The notes under the pieces: model-generated
What the model saw: the letters and a program-made list of their open reading frames with translations, nothing else
Databases searched by the model: none
What the model was told of the DNA's origin: nothing
Shown here: one piece after another, positions 7,110 through 14,163 of the stretch
Layout of the letters: each line of letters begins with the position of its first letter
Position numbering within the stretch: the stretch's first letter is position 1
Program-made: the position numbers and the translations under genes
From: Bacteroides_D sp963546395
GTDB lineage: Bacteria; Bacteroidota; Bacteroidia; Bacteroidales; CAJPTX01
Length of the DNA: 19,428 nucleotides
Direction: 5' to 3'
Assembly (NCBI GenBank): GCA_963546395.1
Contig: CAUUMS010000028.1
Coordinates: 1-19,428, forward strand

Positions 7110-8015
7110 ATGGCGATAAAGAGACTTGACGACCTGTTTGAAGTGCTTCGTGCTAAGCCCCGTAAGCGGCTGGTGGCGGCTTACGCCAATGATGCCCACA
7201 CCATAGAGGCGGTGTCGAAGGCAATCGATTTGGGACTGGTGGAGGCCACGCTGGTAGGGGACACGGATACGATTCACAAGGTTTGCCAGGAGCTGGGCAT
7301 TGATGCCGGGCGGTTTGAGATTGTGCAGGAGAGCGTGGACACGAAGGCTGTGGCCCGGGCCGTGCAGCTCATCAACGAGGGGCGTGGCAACCTGCTCATG
7401 AAGGGGCTGGTGACGACCGATAAGTATATGCGGGGTATCCTGAACAAGGAGACTGGCCTTATGCCGCCCAAGGCGGTGCTCTCGCATGTGACGGTGGTGC
7501 AGATTCCAACCTATCACAAGCTGCTGACGGTGGGAGACGTGGCGATCATCCCAGCTCCCGACTTCAATCAGAAGGTGGCCATTACCAACTACCTGATCCG
7601 GGTGGCTAAGACGCTGGGTGTGGAGTGCCCCAAGGTGGCTTTCCTCGCGGCCACGGAGCAGGTGTCCACGGGGATGCAAGCTTGCGTAGATGCGGCTGTG
7701 CTGGCCAAGATGGGCGAGCGTAAGCAGATACTGGGCGCAACGTTTGACGGTCCGCTGGCGCTGGATGTGGCCATCGACAAGGAGTCGGCCTCCATCAAGA
7801 AGCTGACGAGCGATGTGGCCGGTGATGCCGACTGCTTGCTGTTCCCCAATATCGAGAGTGGGAACGTGTTCTTTAAGACTTGCACCAAGTTTGCCAAGGC
7901 GGAGCTTGGCGCCATGGTGATGGGGGCGAAGGTGCCCTGCGTGCTCACCTCGCGCGGGGATAGCGTGAACTCCAAGATGTATTCCATTGCCCTTGCGGCC
8001 AATGCGGCTGACTAG
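7110..8015 (+). CDS. ptb: Phosphate butyryltransferase
   Basis: A 301-residue cytoplasmic enzyme of the phosphate acetyl/butyryltransferase family, converting butyryl-CoA and phosphate to butyryl phosphate and CoA. Family-typical segments are LLMKGLVTTDKYMRGIL, LSHVTVVQIPTYHK, IIPAPDFNQK, GPLALDVAIDKESA and the C-terminal DCLLFPNIESGN followed by KVPCVLTSRGDS. Length matches Ptb (about 300) rather than the longer Pta. Its position directly before buk makes butyrate the likely substrate; branched-chain acyl-CoA (isobutyryl, isovaleryl) is also plausible in an amino-acid fermenter. The ATG at 7110 follows ackA by 44 bp, and buk follows by 23 bp, consistent with one transcript. Confidence 0.93.
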   Translation: MAIKRLDDLFEVLRAKPRKRLVAAYANDAHTIEAVSKAIDLGLVEATLVGDTDTIHKVCQELGIDAGRFEIVQESVDTKAVARAVQLINEGRGNLLMKGLVTTDKYMRGILNKETGLMPPKAVLSHVTVVQIPTYHKLLTVGDVAIIPAPDFNQKVAITNYLIRVAKTLGVECPKVAFLAATEQVSTGMQACVDAAVLAKMGERKQILGATFDGPLALDVAIDKESASIKKLTSDVAGDADCLLFPNIESGNVFFKTCTKFAKAELGAMVMGAKVPCVLTSRGDSVNSKMYSIALAANAAD

Positions 8016-8038
8016 TCCGCGCAATACGATTTACTGTG

Positions 8039-9112
8039 ATGGAAAAGAATTTGATACTGGCCATCAATCCGGGTTCAACATCCACGAAGATTGCGGTTTT
8101 CGAGGGTGAGAACCAGGTCTTCATTACGACGCTACGCCACACGGCCGAGGAGATCGGCCGCTATGCGTCCATTGCTGAGCAGTTCCCCTTCCGCAAGCAG
8201 ATCATCCTGTCGGAGCTGGATAAGGCGGGGATCGATACCGGTCGGCTCGTGGCTGTGGTGGGGCGTGGCGGTCTGCTGCGCCCTATCGAGTCGGGGGTGT
8301 ATGAGGTCAACGAGCGGATGATACACGACCTGGAGCATCCTGTACTGGGGCACCACGCCAGCAATCTCGGGGGGCTCATCGCGCACAGCATCGCCTCTAG
8401 CATCCCGGGTGCAAAGGCCTACATCGCCGATCCGGTGGTGGTGGATGAGATGCAGGATGTGGCCCGGGTGACGGGGCTGCCGCAGTGCCAGCGTAAGTCA
8501 ATATTCCATGCGCTCAACCAGAAGGCCATTGCGCGCACCTATGCCAAGTCGCAGGGCAAGCGTTACGAGGACTTGAACCTGGTGATAGCCCACCTGGGTG
8601 GGGGTATCTCCGTGGGGGCACATGCCAAGGGGCGTGTGATCGATGTGAACAATGCGCTCGATGGCGACGGCCCATTCTCACCAGAGCGGGCTGGGACGCT
8701 ACCTGCGGGTGCACTGGCCGATCTCTGCTTCTGTGGGGAGTTTGACAGGGCCCAGATTTCCAAGCTTCTCTGCGGGAAAGGGGGCATGGTAGCTCACCTG
8801 GGACACAACGATGCCTACAAGCTGGAGATGGATGCTAAGGCCGGGCATGGCCCGTCGGTGCTATTGCAGGATGCCCTGTGCTATAACGTGGGCAAGAGCA
8901 TTGGTGCCATGGCCACAGTGCTAGAGGGGGCCGTGGATGCTATCCTCCTCACGGGTGGCATTGCGCATAACCCCTACCTGGTAGATTACGTGAAGAGGAT
9001 GGTAGCATTCATTGCTCCCGTGGTGGTGTATGCGGGTGAGGATGAGATGGCCGCACTGGCCATGAACGCCCGCATGGTGCTTAGCGGGGAGATGAAGCCC
9101 AAGGTATACTAG
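8039..9112 (+). CDS. buk: Butyrate kinase
   Basis: A 357-residue ASKHA-fold kinase converting butyryl phosphate plus ADP to butyrate plus ATP. Diagnostic segments are LAINPGSTSTKIAVF at the N terminus, AHLGGGISVGAH for phosphate binding, DGDGPFSPERAGTLP, typical of butyrate kinases, and LLTGGIAHNPYLV near the C terminus. Length matches Buk (about 355) and is shorter than AckA. The ATG at 8039 overlaps a GTG one codon upstream; the ATG is preferred. With ptb it forms the Ptb-Buk route of butyrate formation. Substrate could include branched-chain acyl phosphates. Confidence 0.95.
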   Translation: MEKNLILAINPGSTSTKIAVFEGENQVFITTLRHTAEEIGRYASIAEQFPFRKQIILSELDKAGIDTGRLVAVVGRGGLLRPIESGVYEVNERMIHDLEHPVLGHHASNLGGLIAHSIASSIPGAKAYIADPVVVDEMQDVARVTGLPQCQRKSIFHALNQKAIARTYAKSQGKRYEDLNLVIAHLGGGISVGAHAKGRVIDVNNALDGDGPFSPERAGTLPAGALADLCFCGEFDRAQISKLLCGKGGMVAHLGHNDAYKLEMDAKAGHGPSVLLQDALCYNVGKSIGAMATVLEGAVDAILLTGGIAHNPYLVDYVKRMVAFIAPVVVYAGEDEMAALAMNARMVLSGEMKPKVY

Positions 9113-9144
9113 CAGACAGCATTTGGTAAAAGTGGGAGGGGGGT

Positions 9145-9957
9145 ATGACAGAAGAGCAGAATCGGACGCATGGAGCGCAATTTGATGCGCTTGCGCTGTT
9201 GCGCCACATAGCGGGGTACGTCCATCAGCACAGGTGGATCCATGTGGTCTTCTTATGCGTTGCGATAGTATTGGCAGTCCTGCTGGTGCGTAGCAAGCCG
9301 AGGTATGTCTCGGCATTTGCGCTGGTGATTTCGGATACGTGGATTTCTCCAGACGAGATGCAGTATGTCCTTGACGGCTATGCACGTGGTGGTGATACGG
9401 CCAGTGGGCTGTCTGATTTCCAGCGTCACACCAAGGAGATCCTACTCAAAGGTGTGAATGGGGCTGACTACGTGGAACGGCAGACCCCGCAGGGGCTGAA
9501 GCTAGTCTTCAATGTCCAGTGCCAGTTCACTAAGAAGATGAACCGTGAGCTCCTTAAGCGCGATGTGATACGCTACATTAGCGAACATCCCTACGTGATT
9601 CGGGTTTGCGAGGAGAGGGAGCAAGAGATTATGCTGGAGCTGCGGAGCCTTGATTCCATGTCGCAGTCCATACGTAAAACCTTCAGGAATTTGCTTGCAG
9701 AGGGAGGCTCTGGACGCTTCCTGGTGGATGTGAATTCCCTAGCCGATCCGGATAAGCTCTTCGTTAGCCGTACGGATCTTCAGATCAAGTTGAGCCGACT
9801 CAAGAGGTTTTGTGATATCGTATCAGTTGGCGAATTTGAGAATTTATCCGTAAAGCGCACCGCCTCGTTCACCGTTGCGTTCTTTCTGCTCCTCTCGCTA
9901 ATCTATGGAGGGATTCGGGGTTTCCGTGCCCTGCTGAGCCCAACAGATAAGCATTAG
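9145..9957 (+). CDS. Wzz-like two-helix membrane protein, function unknown
   Basis: A 270-residue protein with one hydrophobic helix near the N terminus (about residues 32-48, VVFLCVAIVLAVLLV) and one near the C terminus (about 241-256, SFTVAFFLLLSLIYGG), flanking a charged, mostly helical ~190-residue domain. This is the topology of polysaccharide chain-length regulators (Wzz/PCP), placing the middle domain in the periplasm. The Wzz-typical Pro-rich stretch before the second helix is not seen, so assignment is tentative. The ATG at 9145 has a strong GGGAGG ribosome binding site 5 bp upstream and lies 32 bp after buk, so it may share the fermentation transcript. A strong hairpin follows at 9983-10029. 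The glycosyltransferase at 14164 is the only other polysaccharide-related gene nearby. Confidence 0.65.
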   Translation: MTEEQNRTHGAQFDALALLRHIAGYVHQHRWIHVVFLCVAIVLAVLLVRSKPRYVSAFALVISDTWISPDEMQYVLDGYARGGDTASGLSDFQRHTKEILLKGVNGADYVERQTPQGLKLVFNVQCQFTKKMNRELLKRDVIRYISEHPYVIRVCEEREQEIMLELRSLDSMSQSIRKTFRNLLAEGGSGRFLVDVNSLADPDKLFVSRTDLQIKLSRLKRFCDIVSVGEFENLSVKRTASFTVAFFLLLSLIYGGIRGFRALLSPTDKH

Positions 9958-9982
9958 CGGAGGCGGTGTCAGCTTGTGTTTG

Positions 9983-10029
9983 CACATGCGAGCCACGGTT
10001 CCTCTACTAGGGATCGTGGCTCGCACGTG
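9983..10029. terminator. Strong hairpin between convergent genes
   Basis: The 15-nt arms 9983-9997 and 10015-10029 are complementary except at one position, with the core TGCGAGCCACG/CGTGGCTCGCA perfect. The exception (A9986/C10026) becomes a G-U pair in minus-strand RNA, so pairing is complete in that direction. The plus-strand downstream sequence (TGTTTGCATTTG) is fairly T-rich, so it could stop plus-strand transcripts from the Wzz-like gene as well as minus-strand read-through. The 9-bp direct repeat GTGTTTGCA occurs at the left arm (9976-9984) and right arm (10027-10035). Confidence 0.6.
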
Positions 10030-10088
10030 TTTGCATTTGCCACATGCTCGATTCTAATAAGTGCGAGAAATTCCTATTCGCTCAAGGC

Positions 10089-10307
10089 TCTCTGCTTATG
10101 GCTTTTTACGGGCTGGTGAGTGCACTGCGGTGTAGTGAGGTAGGCTACTTGTGCCCACTCTTAGCTGGTAAAATGGCAGCCGATACGCTTTGTACTGGAC
10201 TTCTCTGCTCATGGCTTTTTATGTGCCGACGAATGCACTGTGGTGTACGTGGGGGGCTTACTTGTAAGCCCTCATTTAGCCAGTAAAATAACAGCCGCTA
10301 CACTCTG
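10089..10307. repeat. Two diverged ~105-bp tandem repeat units (113-bp period)
   Basis: Unit 1 (about 10089-10192) and unit 2 (about 10202-10307) align along their length. Shared words include TCTCTGCT.ATGGCTTTTTA, TGCACTG.GGTGTA, GGCT.ACTTGT, TTAGC..GTAAAAT and CAGCCG.TAC. Each unit can form a small hairpin at the same place around ACTTGT: in unit 2 a perfect GGGCTTAC/GTAAGCCC stem (10254-10271), in unit 1 a weaker GGC-AC/GT-GCC version. Unit 2 runs into the terminator of the minus-strand gene to the right. An 80-codon frame crosses the units but is not conserved between them, so the repeat looks non-coding. Confidence 0.7.
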
Positions 10308-10328
10308 CGGTGGTGAGAGTGTAGCGGC
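10294..10328 (-). terminator. Rho-independent-like terminator of the transaldolase/yciO-family transcript
   Basis: A perfect 13-bp stem: 10294-10306 (GCCGCTACACTCT) against 10316-10328, with a 9-nt loop. Read on the minus strand it lies 24 bp past the stop codon of the YciO/Sua5-family gene and is followed by TGTTATTTTA, an adequate T-rich tail. The far side of the stem is formed by the end of the second tandem repeat unit. Confidence 0.75.
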
Positions 10329-10352
10329 CGTCATGATCCGTGCGGCTCCTCG

Positions 10353-10994
10353 TTAGCCTTCCTTGAGCTGCCCCTTGCCTTGGCGTATGATGGTGGGCCC
10401 ATCCTCGGTGCAGTCCACCACGGTGGAGCCTATCAGCTCCCCCGTACCACAGTCGAGAATCGCATCCACCAGGTGCCCCCATCGTTCGAGCATGAGCTCG
10501 GGGTACTGGGCATACTCTGGTTCGCCGGCTGGTGCTGGCAGTGAGGTGGTAAGCAGTGGGACTCCTAGCAGCTGCACGAGCCCACAGGGGGTGCCATGGG
10601 CTGGAATACGTACTCCCACCGTCTTTCGTTTACTTAGAAAGTGCTCTGAGAGCCCATTGAGACCCGGTAGAATGAAGGTGAATGGCCCTGGCAGATTGTC
10701 CTTCATGAGCCGAAAAGCCCAATCGGAAACCCGTGCATAGCTGGCGACCTGACTGATGCTATGGCAGATGAACGAGAAGCGAGCCTCCTTCGGCTTTAAC
10801 CCCTTGAGCTGAATCACGCGGGCGACAGCCTTAGGGTGGTCTATAGCGCACCCAATCCCGTAGAGCGTATCCGTGGGATATATAATGACCCCATCATCCC
10901 TGAGCATGTCTGCCACACGCTCGAGGATAGGGTCGTGCTGGGCATCGGCATACACGCGGATGAGCGGGGCGGCACGCCGTGAGGCTTGGGACAT
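10353..10994 (-). CDS. Sua5/YciO/YrdC family protein, YciO-like
   Basis: A 213-residue protein of the YrdC-like fold. The hallmark VIIYPTDTLYGIGC is at about residues 35-50, followed by a KGLKPKEARFSFIC segment and PGPFTFILPG. True TsaC/Sua5 proteins, which make threonylcarbamoyl-AMP for tRNA t6A, carry a K-x-R motif and a TSAN motif; here the latter position reads TTSLPAP, and the former region also looks like YciO. The protein is therefore more likely a YciO-type paralog with an uncertain role in RNA binding or tRNA modification, although automated annotation would probably say threonylcarbamoyl-AMP synthase. The ATG at 10994 is preferred over a GTG two codons earlier. It begins 14 bp after the transaldolase stop, indicating co-transcription, and ends before a strong terminator. 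Confidence 0.8.
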   Translation of the reverse strand: MSQASRRAAPLIRVYADAQHDPILERVADMLRDDGVIIYPTDTLYGIGCAIDHPKAVARVIQLKGLKPKEARFSFICHSISQVASYARVSDWAFRLMKDNLPGPFTFILPGLNGLSEHFLSKRKTVGVRIPAHGTPCGLVQLLGVPLLTTSLPAPAGEPEYAQYPELMLERWGHLVDAILDCGTGELIGSTVVDCTEDGPTIIRQGKGQLKEG

Positions 10995-11008
10995 TCTCAC
11001 AGTACAAC

Positions 11009-11665
11009 CTATCCGTTGAGGCGCTTGTAGTCTGCCAGGAATCGCTCCAGACCGCTGTCTGTTAGCGGGTGCTTCAGGAGTCCCTCAATGGCGCTGAGCG
11101 GGCAGGTTACCACGTCAGCCCCAGCCTGCATGCACTGCACAATGTGCATGGTGTGACGGATGGAGGCCGCTAGTACTTGGGTCTCATAGCCGTAGTAGCT
11201 GTACATGTCCACGATGCCGCGCACCAGGGCGACCCCATCTTCAGAGATGTCATCTAGCCGTCCCACGAATGGCGACACGTACGTGGCCCCGGCCTTAGCA
11301 GCCAGCAGGGCTTGTCCTAGTGAGAACACCAGCGTGCAATTCGTGCGGATGCCTTGGGTGTTCAGCCAGCGCACGGCGCGTATCCCATCGCGCGTGCAGG
11401 GCACCTTCACCACAATGCGTGGGTGCAGGGCCGCAAGCACTTTCCCCTCCTGGCACATTCCCTCCATGTCCACCGCTATCACCTCAGCGCTGACATCCCC
11501 TTCTGTGAGCTCGCAAATCTGCTGGTAGTGACGATGGATGTTCTCAGTACCGCTGATGCCCTCCTTGGCCATCAGGGAAGGATTGGTAGTCACACCATCG
11601 AGAACACCTAGTTCGGCTGCCAACCGAATCTGCTCCAGGTTGGCTGAATCTATGAAAAACTTCAT
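11009..11665 (-). CDS. tal: Transaldolase, small MipB/TalC type
   Basis: A 218-residue cytoplasmic class I aldolase of the pentose phosphate pathway, moving dihydroxyacetone units between sugar phosphates. MKFFIDSANLEQI at the start, GVTTNPSLMAKEG and IVVKVPCT with the Schiff-base Lys87 are classic. Two residues that separate transaldolase from fructose-6-phosphate aldolase point to transaldolase: Glu61 in SAEVIA (Gln in the aldolase) and Phe133 in SPFVGR (Tyr in APYVNR). The frame is open 40 codons further upstream, but the ATG at 11665 is where family homology begins. It lies 82 bp after the peptidase stop and 14 bp before the YciO-like gene. No separate promoter box was found in the 82-bp gap, so it may depend on the peptidase promoter. 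Confidence 0.93.
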   Translation of the reverse strand: MKFFIDSANLEQIRLAAELGVLDGVTTNPSLMAKEGISGTENIHRHYQQICELTEGDVSAEVIAVDMEGMCQEGKVLAALHPRIVVKVPCTRDGIRAVRWLNTQGIRTNCTLVFSLGQALLAAKAGATYVSPFVGRLDDISEDGVALVRGIVDMYSYYGYETQVLAASIRHTMHIVQCMQAGADVVTCPLSAIEGLLKHPLTDSGLERFLADYKRLNG

Positions 11666-11747
11666 TGGGTTCGTTGTTTCTTCTTGGCAATATGCGGGTA
11701 CCTGGCCCTCTGCTTCGCCCACGTGGTGGCGAGAAAACGGCGGGTGA

Positions 11748-13865
11748 TTAGTTAGCCTGCGGTTGATCTGCCCGCAAGTTCTCATCTAGCCAGCGGTAGA
11801 ATTCCCGCTGCCAGAGCAGACCATTCTGCGGCTTCAGCACCCAGTGCGATTCGTCAGGGAAGAAGAGGAATCGGCTCTTGATGTTCAGCATCCGTGCAGC
11901 ATTAAAGGCAGCCATGCCCTGCGTGTAGGGAATGCGGTAGTCCCGTCCCCCGTGAATGATCATGATGGGGGTATTCCAATTCTGCACGAACATATGGGGA
12001 CTTGAGGCAAAGCTCTTCTGTGCCACGGCGTTGGATTTATCCCACGGCTTACCGCCCATCTCCCACTCGTCGAAGAACATCTCTTCGGTCGTGTAGAACT
12101 CCATCTCGCTGTGGAACACGCCACAGTGGCTGATGAAGGCCTTGAATCGACCATTGTGATTGCCCGCCAGCCAGTTCACCGTGTATCCGCCGTAGCTGGC
12201 TCCTACGGCCCCCATGCGTGATGCATCAATCCCTGGCTCCTTCGCCAGCTCATCGGTGGCCGCCAGGAGGTCGCGCATCTCTTGGCCCCCGTGATCCTTG
12301 CTGATCTGATCCGTCCATTCCTGACCAAACGTGAGCACACCCCTACGGTTGGGGGCTATCACCACGTAGCCTTGTGAGGCCATCAGGGCCAGGTTCCAGC
12401 GGTAGCTCCAGAACGGCGTGAGGGCACTCTGCGGCCCCCCCTCGCAGAACAACAGGGCCGGGTGGCGTTTGGTGCTATCGAAATCGGGTGGGAAAAGCAC
12501 CCAGGTCGCCATTTGCTTATTGTCAGAGGTCTGAATCCAGTAGACATGCACCTCGGGCATACGGATTTGCGACAGCAACTCGTCGTTGATGTGCGATATC
12601 TGGGTGGCATCACCCGTGACGAGATCCACGTTGTAGAGCTCAGCCGGCTTGGTGAATGATACCCGGTCGGCCACCAGCCGATGGCCGGCTAACGTGGCAG
12701 AGTGGTAATCATGCATCCCCGAAGTGATTGCGATGGGCTCATCCTCTCCGAGCTGAAGCTTGTATATCTGCGTCGTGCCTCTCACCCCAGCCACGAAGAG
12801 GAATCCTGAGGCATCGGGTAGCCAGCTAAGGGCTGAGGGGCTGTAATCGAAATACGGAATCAGGTGTTCAAGCTCCTTGCTCTCCAAGTTTAGCAGGGCT
12901 ATCCGATCCTTATCCGCCTCGAATCCTCCACGCGCCATGCTCAGCCAGGCCAGGTAGCGTCCGTCGGGCGAGAAGGTGGGGCAGCGGTCATAACCCGGGT
13001 TAGGCGTAGACACATTCACCGTCTCACCAGTGGTCACATCGTAGAGGTAGATGTCGGAGTTCGTGCTGAAGGCGGCCTCACGGCCCTCGAGCTTCTTGCA
13101 GGTGTAGGCTATGGTCTTGCCATCGGCCGACCAGCTCACCTCCTCCATGCCACCGAATGGGCGGAGCGGCGAATCATAGGGCTCATTCTCCAGGATATCC
13201 TTTGCGCCATTTACTTTGCCATCCTTCGCCATGGTGCCCACGAAGAGGTGGCTCCTGGTGCCATCGTCCCAGCTATCCCAGTGCCGATACATCAGGTCGT
13301 CGTAGATCTGACCCGAACTTTTGGACAGGTCGGGGTAACGATCGGCCACCTTGGGAAGCACCTGAACCGTCGAGGCGAAGAGTATCCGCTGGCCATCGGG
13401 CGAGATCTTGAAGCCATCGATGCCAGTTTCGATGTCCGACAGACGTGTCACCCCCTTGCCGTCGGCTTGCATGCTGTAGAGCTGCGCGCTGCCATCCTTG
13501 GTGCATACAAAGTAGATTCGCTCATCGCTCTGCCACGCCAGGTTGTAGCACTGGGCCTGGAAATCCGTGATCTGCTTAGCCTCACTGCCATCCAGGGATG
13601 ATACGAATATCTCCGTCCAGCCCTTGTTCGCCTCCATGTCGTAGCGCGTCACCGTGTACGCCACGCGGCTATTGTCGGGAGACACCACGTACTCCCCCAG
13701 GCGTCCCATCGCCCAGAGTGCCTCTGGGGTGAACACCCCATTCTCCACGGTAGCCTGGTAGGGCTTAAGCCTCTCGGGCGTTGCCGTCCCGTCCGTGGAC
13801 AGATTACACGAGGCCATTGTTAACACGCTTAGTGCCAGGCTTGCGAGGAGTACACGTGATTGCAT
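11748..13865 (-). CDS. Dipeptidyl-peptidase 5-like S9 family serine peptidase
   Basis: A 705-residue exported peptidase that should release dipeptides from the N termini of oligopeptides. Residues about 50-410 form a TolB/WD40-like beta-propeller (ISPDGQRILFAST, FSPDGRYLAWLS); residues about 440-695 form the prolyl-oligopeptidase alpha/beta hydrolase. The triad is visible: Ser557 in GASYGGY, Asp642 in HGGRDYRIP and His674 in DESHW. All three are offset by exactly 15 from the triad I recall for Porphyromonas gingivalis DPP5 (542/627/659), so this is probably its ortholog. The N terminus MQSRVLLASLALSVLTMAS then Cys20 resembles a lipoprotein signal, which would anchor it to a membrane rather than leave it free in the periplasm. 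The gene has its own -7 promoter at 13892-13899 and is divergent from the glycosyltransferase gene. Confidence 0.93.
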   Translation of the reverse strand: MQSRVLLASLALSVLTMASCNLSTDGTATPERLKPYQATVENGVFTPEALWAMGRLGEYVVSPDNSRVAYTVTRYDMEANKGWTEIFVSSLDGSEAKQITDFQAQCYNLAWQSDERIYFVCTKDGSAQLYSMQADGKGVTRLSDIETGIDGFKISPDGQRILFASTVQVLPKVADRYPDLSKSSGQIYDDLMYRHWDSWDDGTRSHLFVGTMAKDGKVNGAKDILENEPYDSPLRPFGGMEEVSWSADGKTIAYTCKKLEGREAAFSTNSDIYLYDVTTGETVNVSTPNPGYDRCPTFSPDGRYLAWLSMARGGFEADKDRIALLNLESKELEHLIPYFDYSPSALSWLPDASGFLFVAGVRGTTQIYKLQLGEDEPIAITSGMHDYHSATLAGHRLVADRVSFTKPAELYNVDLVTGDATQISHINDELLSQIRMPEVHVYWIQTSDNKQMATWVLFPPDFDSTKRHPALLFCEGGPQSALTPFWSYRWNLALMASQGYVVIAPNRRGVLTFGQEWTDQISKDHGGQEMRDLLAATDELAKEPGIDASRMGAVGASYGGYTVNWLAGNHNGRFKAFISHCGVFHSEMEFYTTEEMFFDEWEMGGKPWDKSNAVAQKSFASSPHMFVQNWNTPIMIIHGGRDYRIPYTQGMAAFNAARMLNIKSRFLFFPDESHWVLKPQNGLLWQREFYRWLDENLRADQPQAN

Positions 13866-13891
13866 TGCGGCTACAGTTTAACATCGTACCG

Positions 13892-13899
13892 CAAAGGTA
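13892..13899 (-). promoter_or_regulatory. Bacteroidetes -7 promoter element of the S9 peptidase gene
   Basis: TACCTTTG on the minus strand, a perfect TAnnTTTG, 26 bp ahead of the ATG at 13865. The predicted start near 13885 gives a short leader of about 20 nt. No convincing -33 element is seen. Confidence 0.6.
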
Positions 13900-14087
13900 G
13901 CATTATTTGCCCGGCGTGCCAGGGCACACCGCACGCTATGCCCCGAATGCCATGCCCTCATCTCCCCTGCACATCCGGCATTTGTATGGGTTTCCGAGGG
14001 TGTGGATCATGCCACCAGGCACCATATGGCTAGCGTCAATCCCGGGCTTCACCGCATTCGCTGCACCCCCGGATCGGTAACTATTAC

Positions 14088-14095
14088 TACCTTTA
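14088..14095 (+). promoter_or_regulatory. Probable -7 promoter element of the glycosyltransferase gene
   Basis: TACCTTTA matches TAnnTTTG except for the last base. It lies 68 bp ahead of the ATG at 14164 and inside the upstream extension of that reading frame, supporting the shorter protein. Together with the box at 13892-13899 it makes the 298-bp intergenic region divergent. Confidence 0.45.
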
Positions 14096-14163
14096 CGCGT
14101 TCAGCACGCCAGCGGGGCAGGCGGTACAGCCGTCGGCCGGATGTGGGGCGGGCTCGCAGCAAG

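Noticed and set aside
10044..10286. 80-codon plus-strand frame across the tandem repeats
   Set aside because: The two repeat units do not keep the same frame or peptide, there is no ribosome binding site, and the conserved features are nucleotide words and hairpins.
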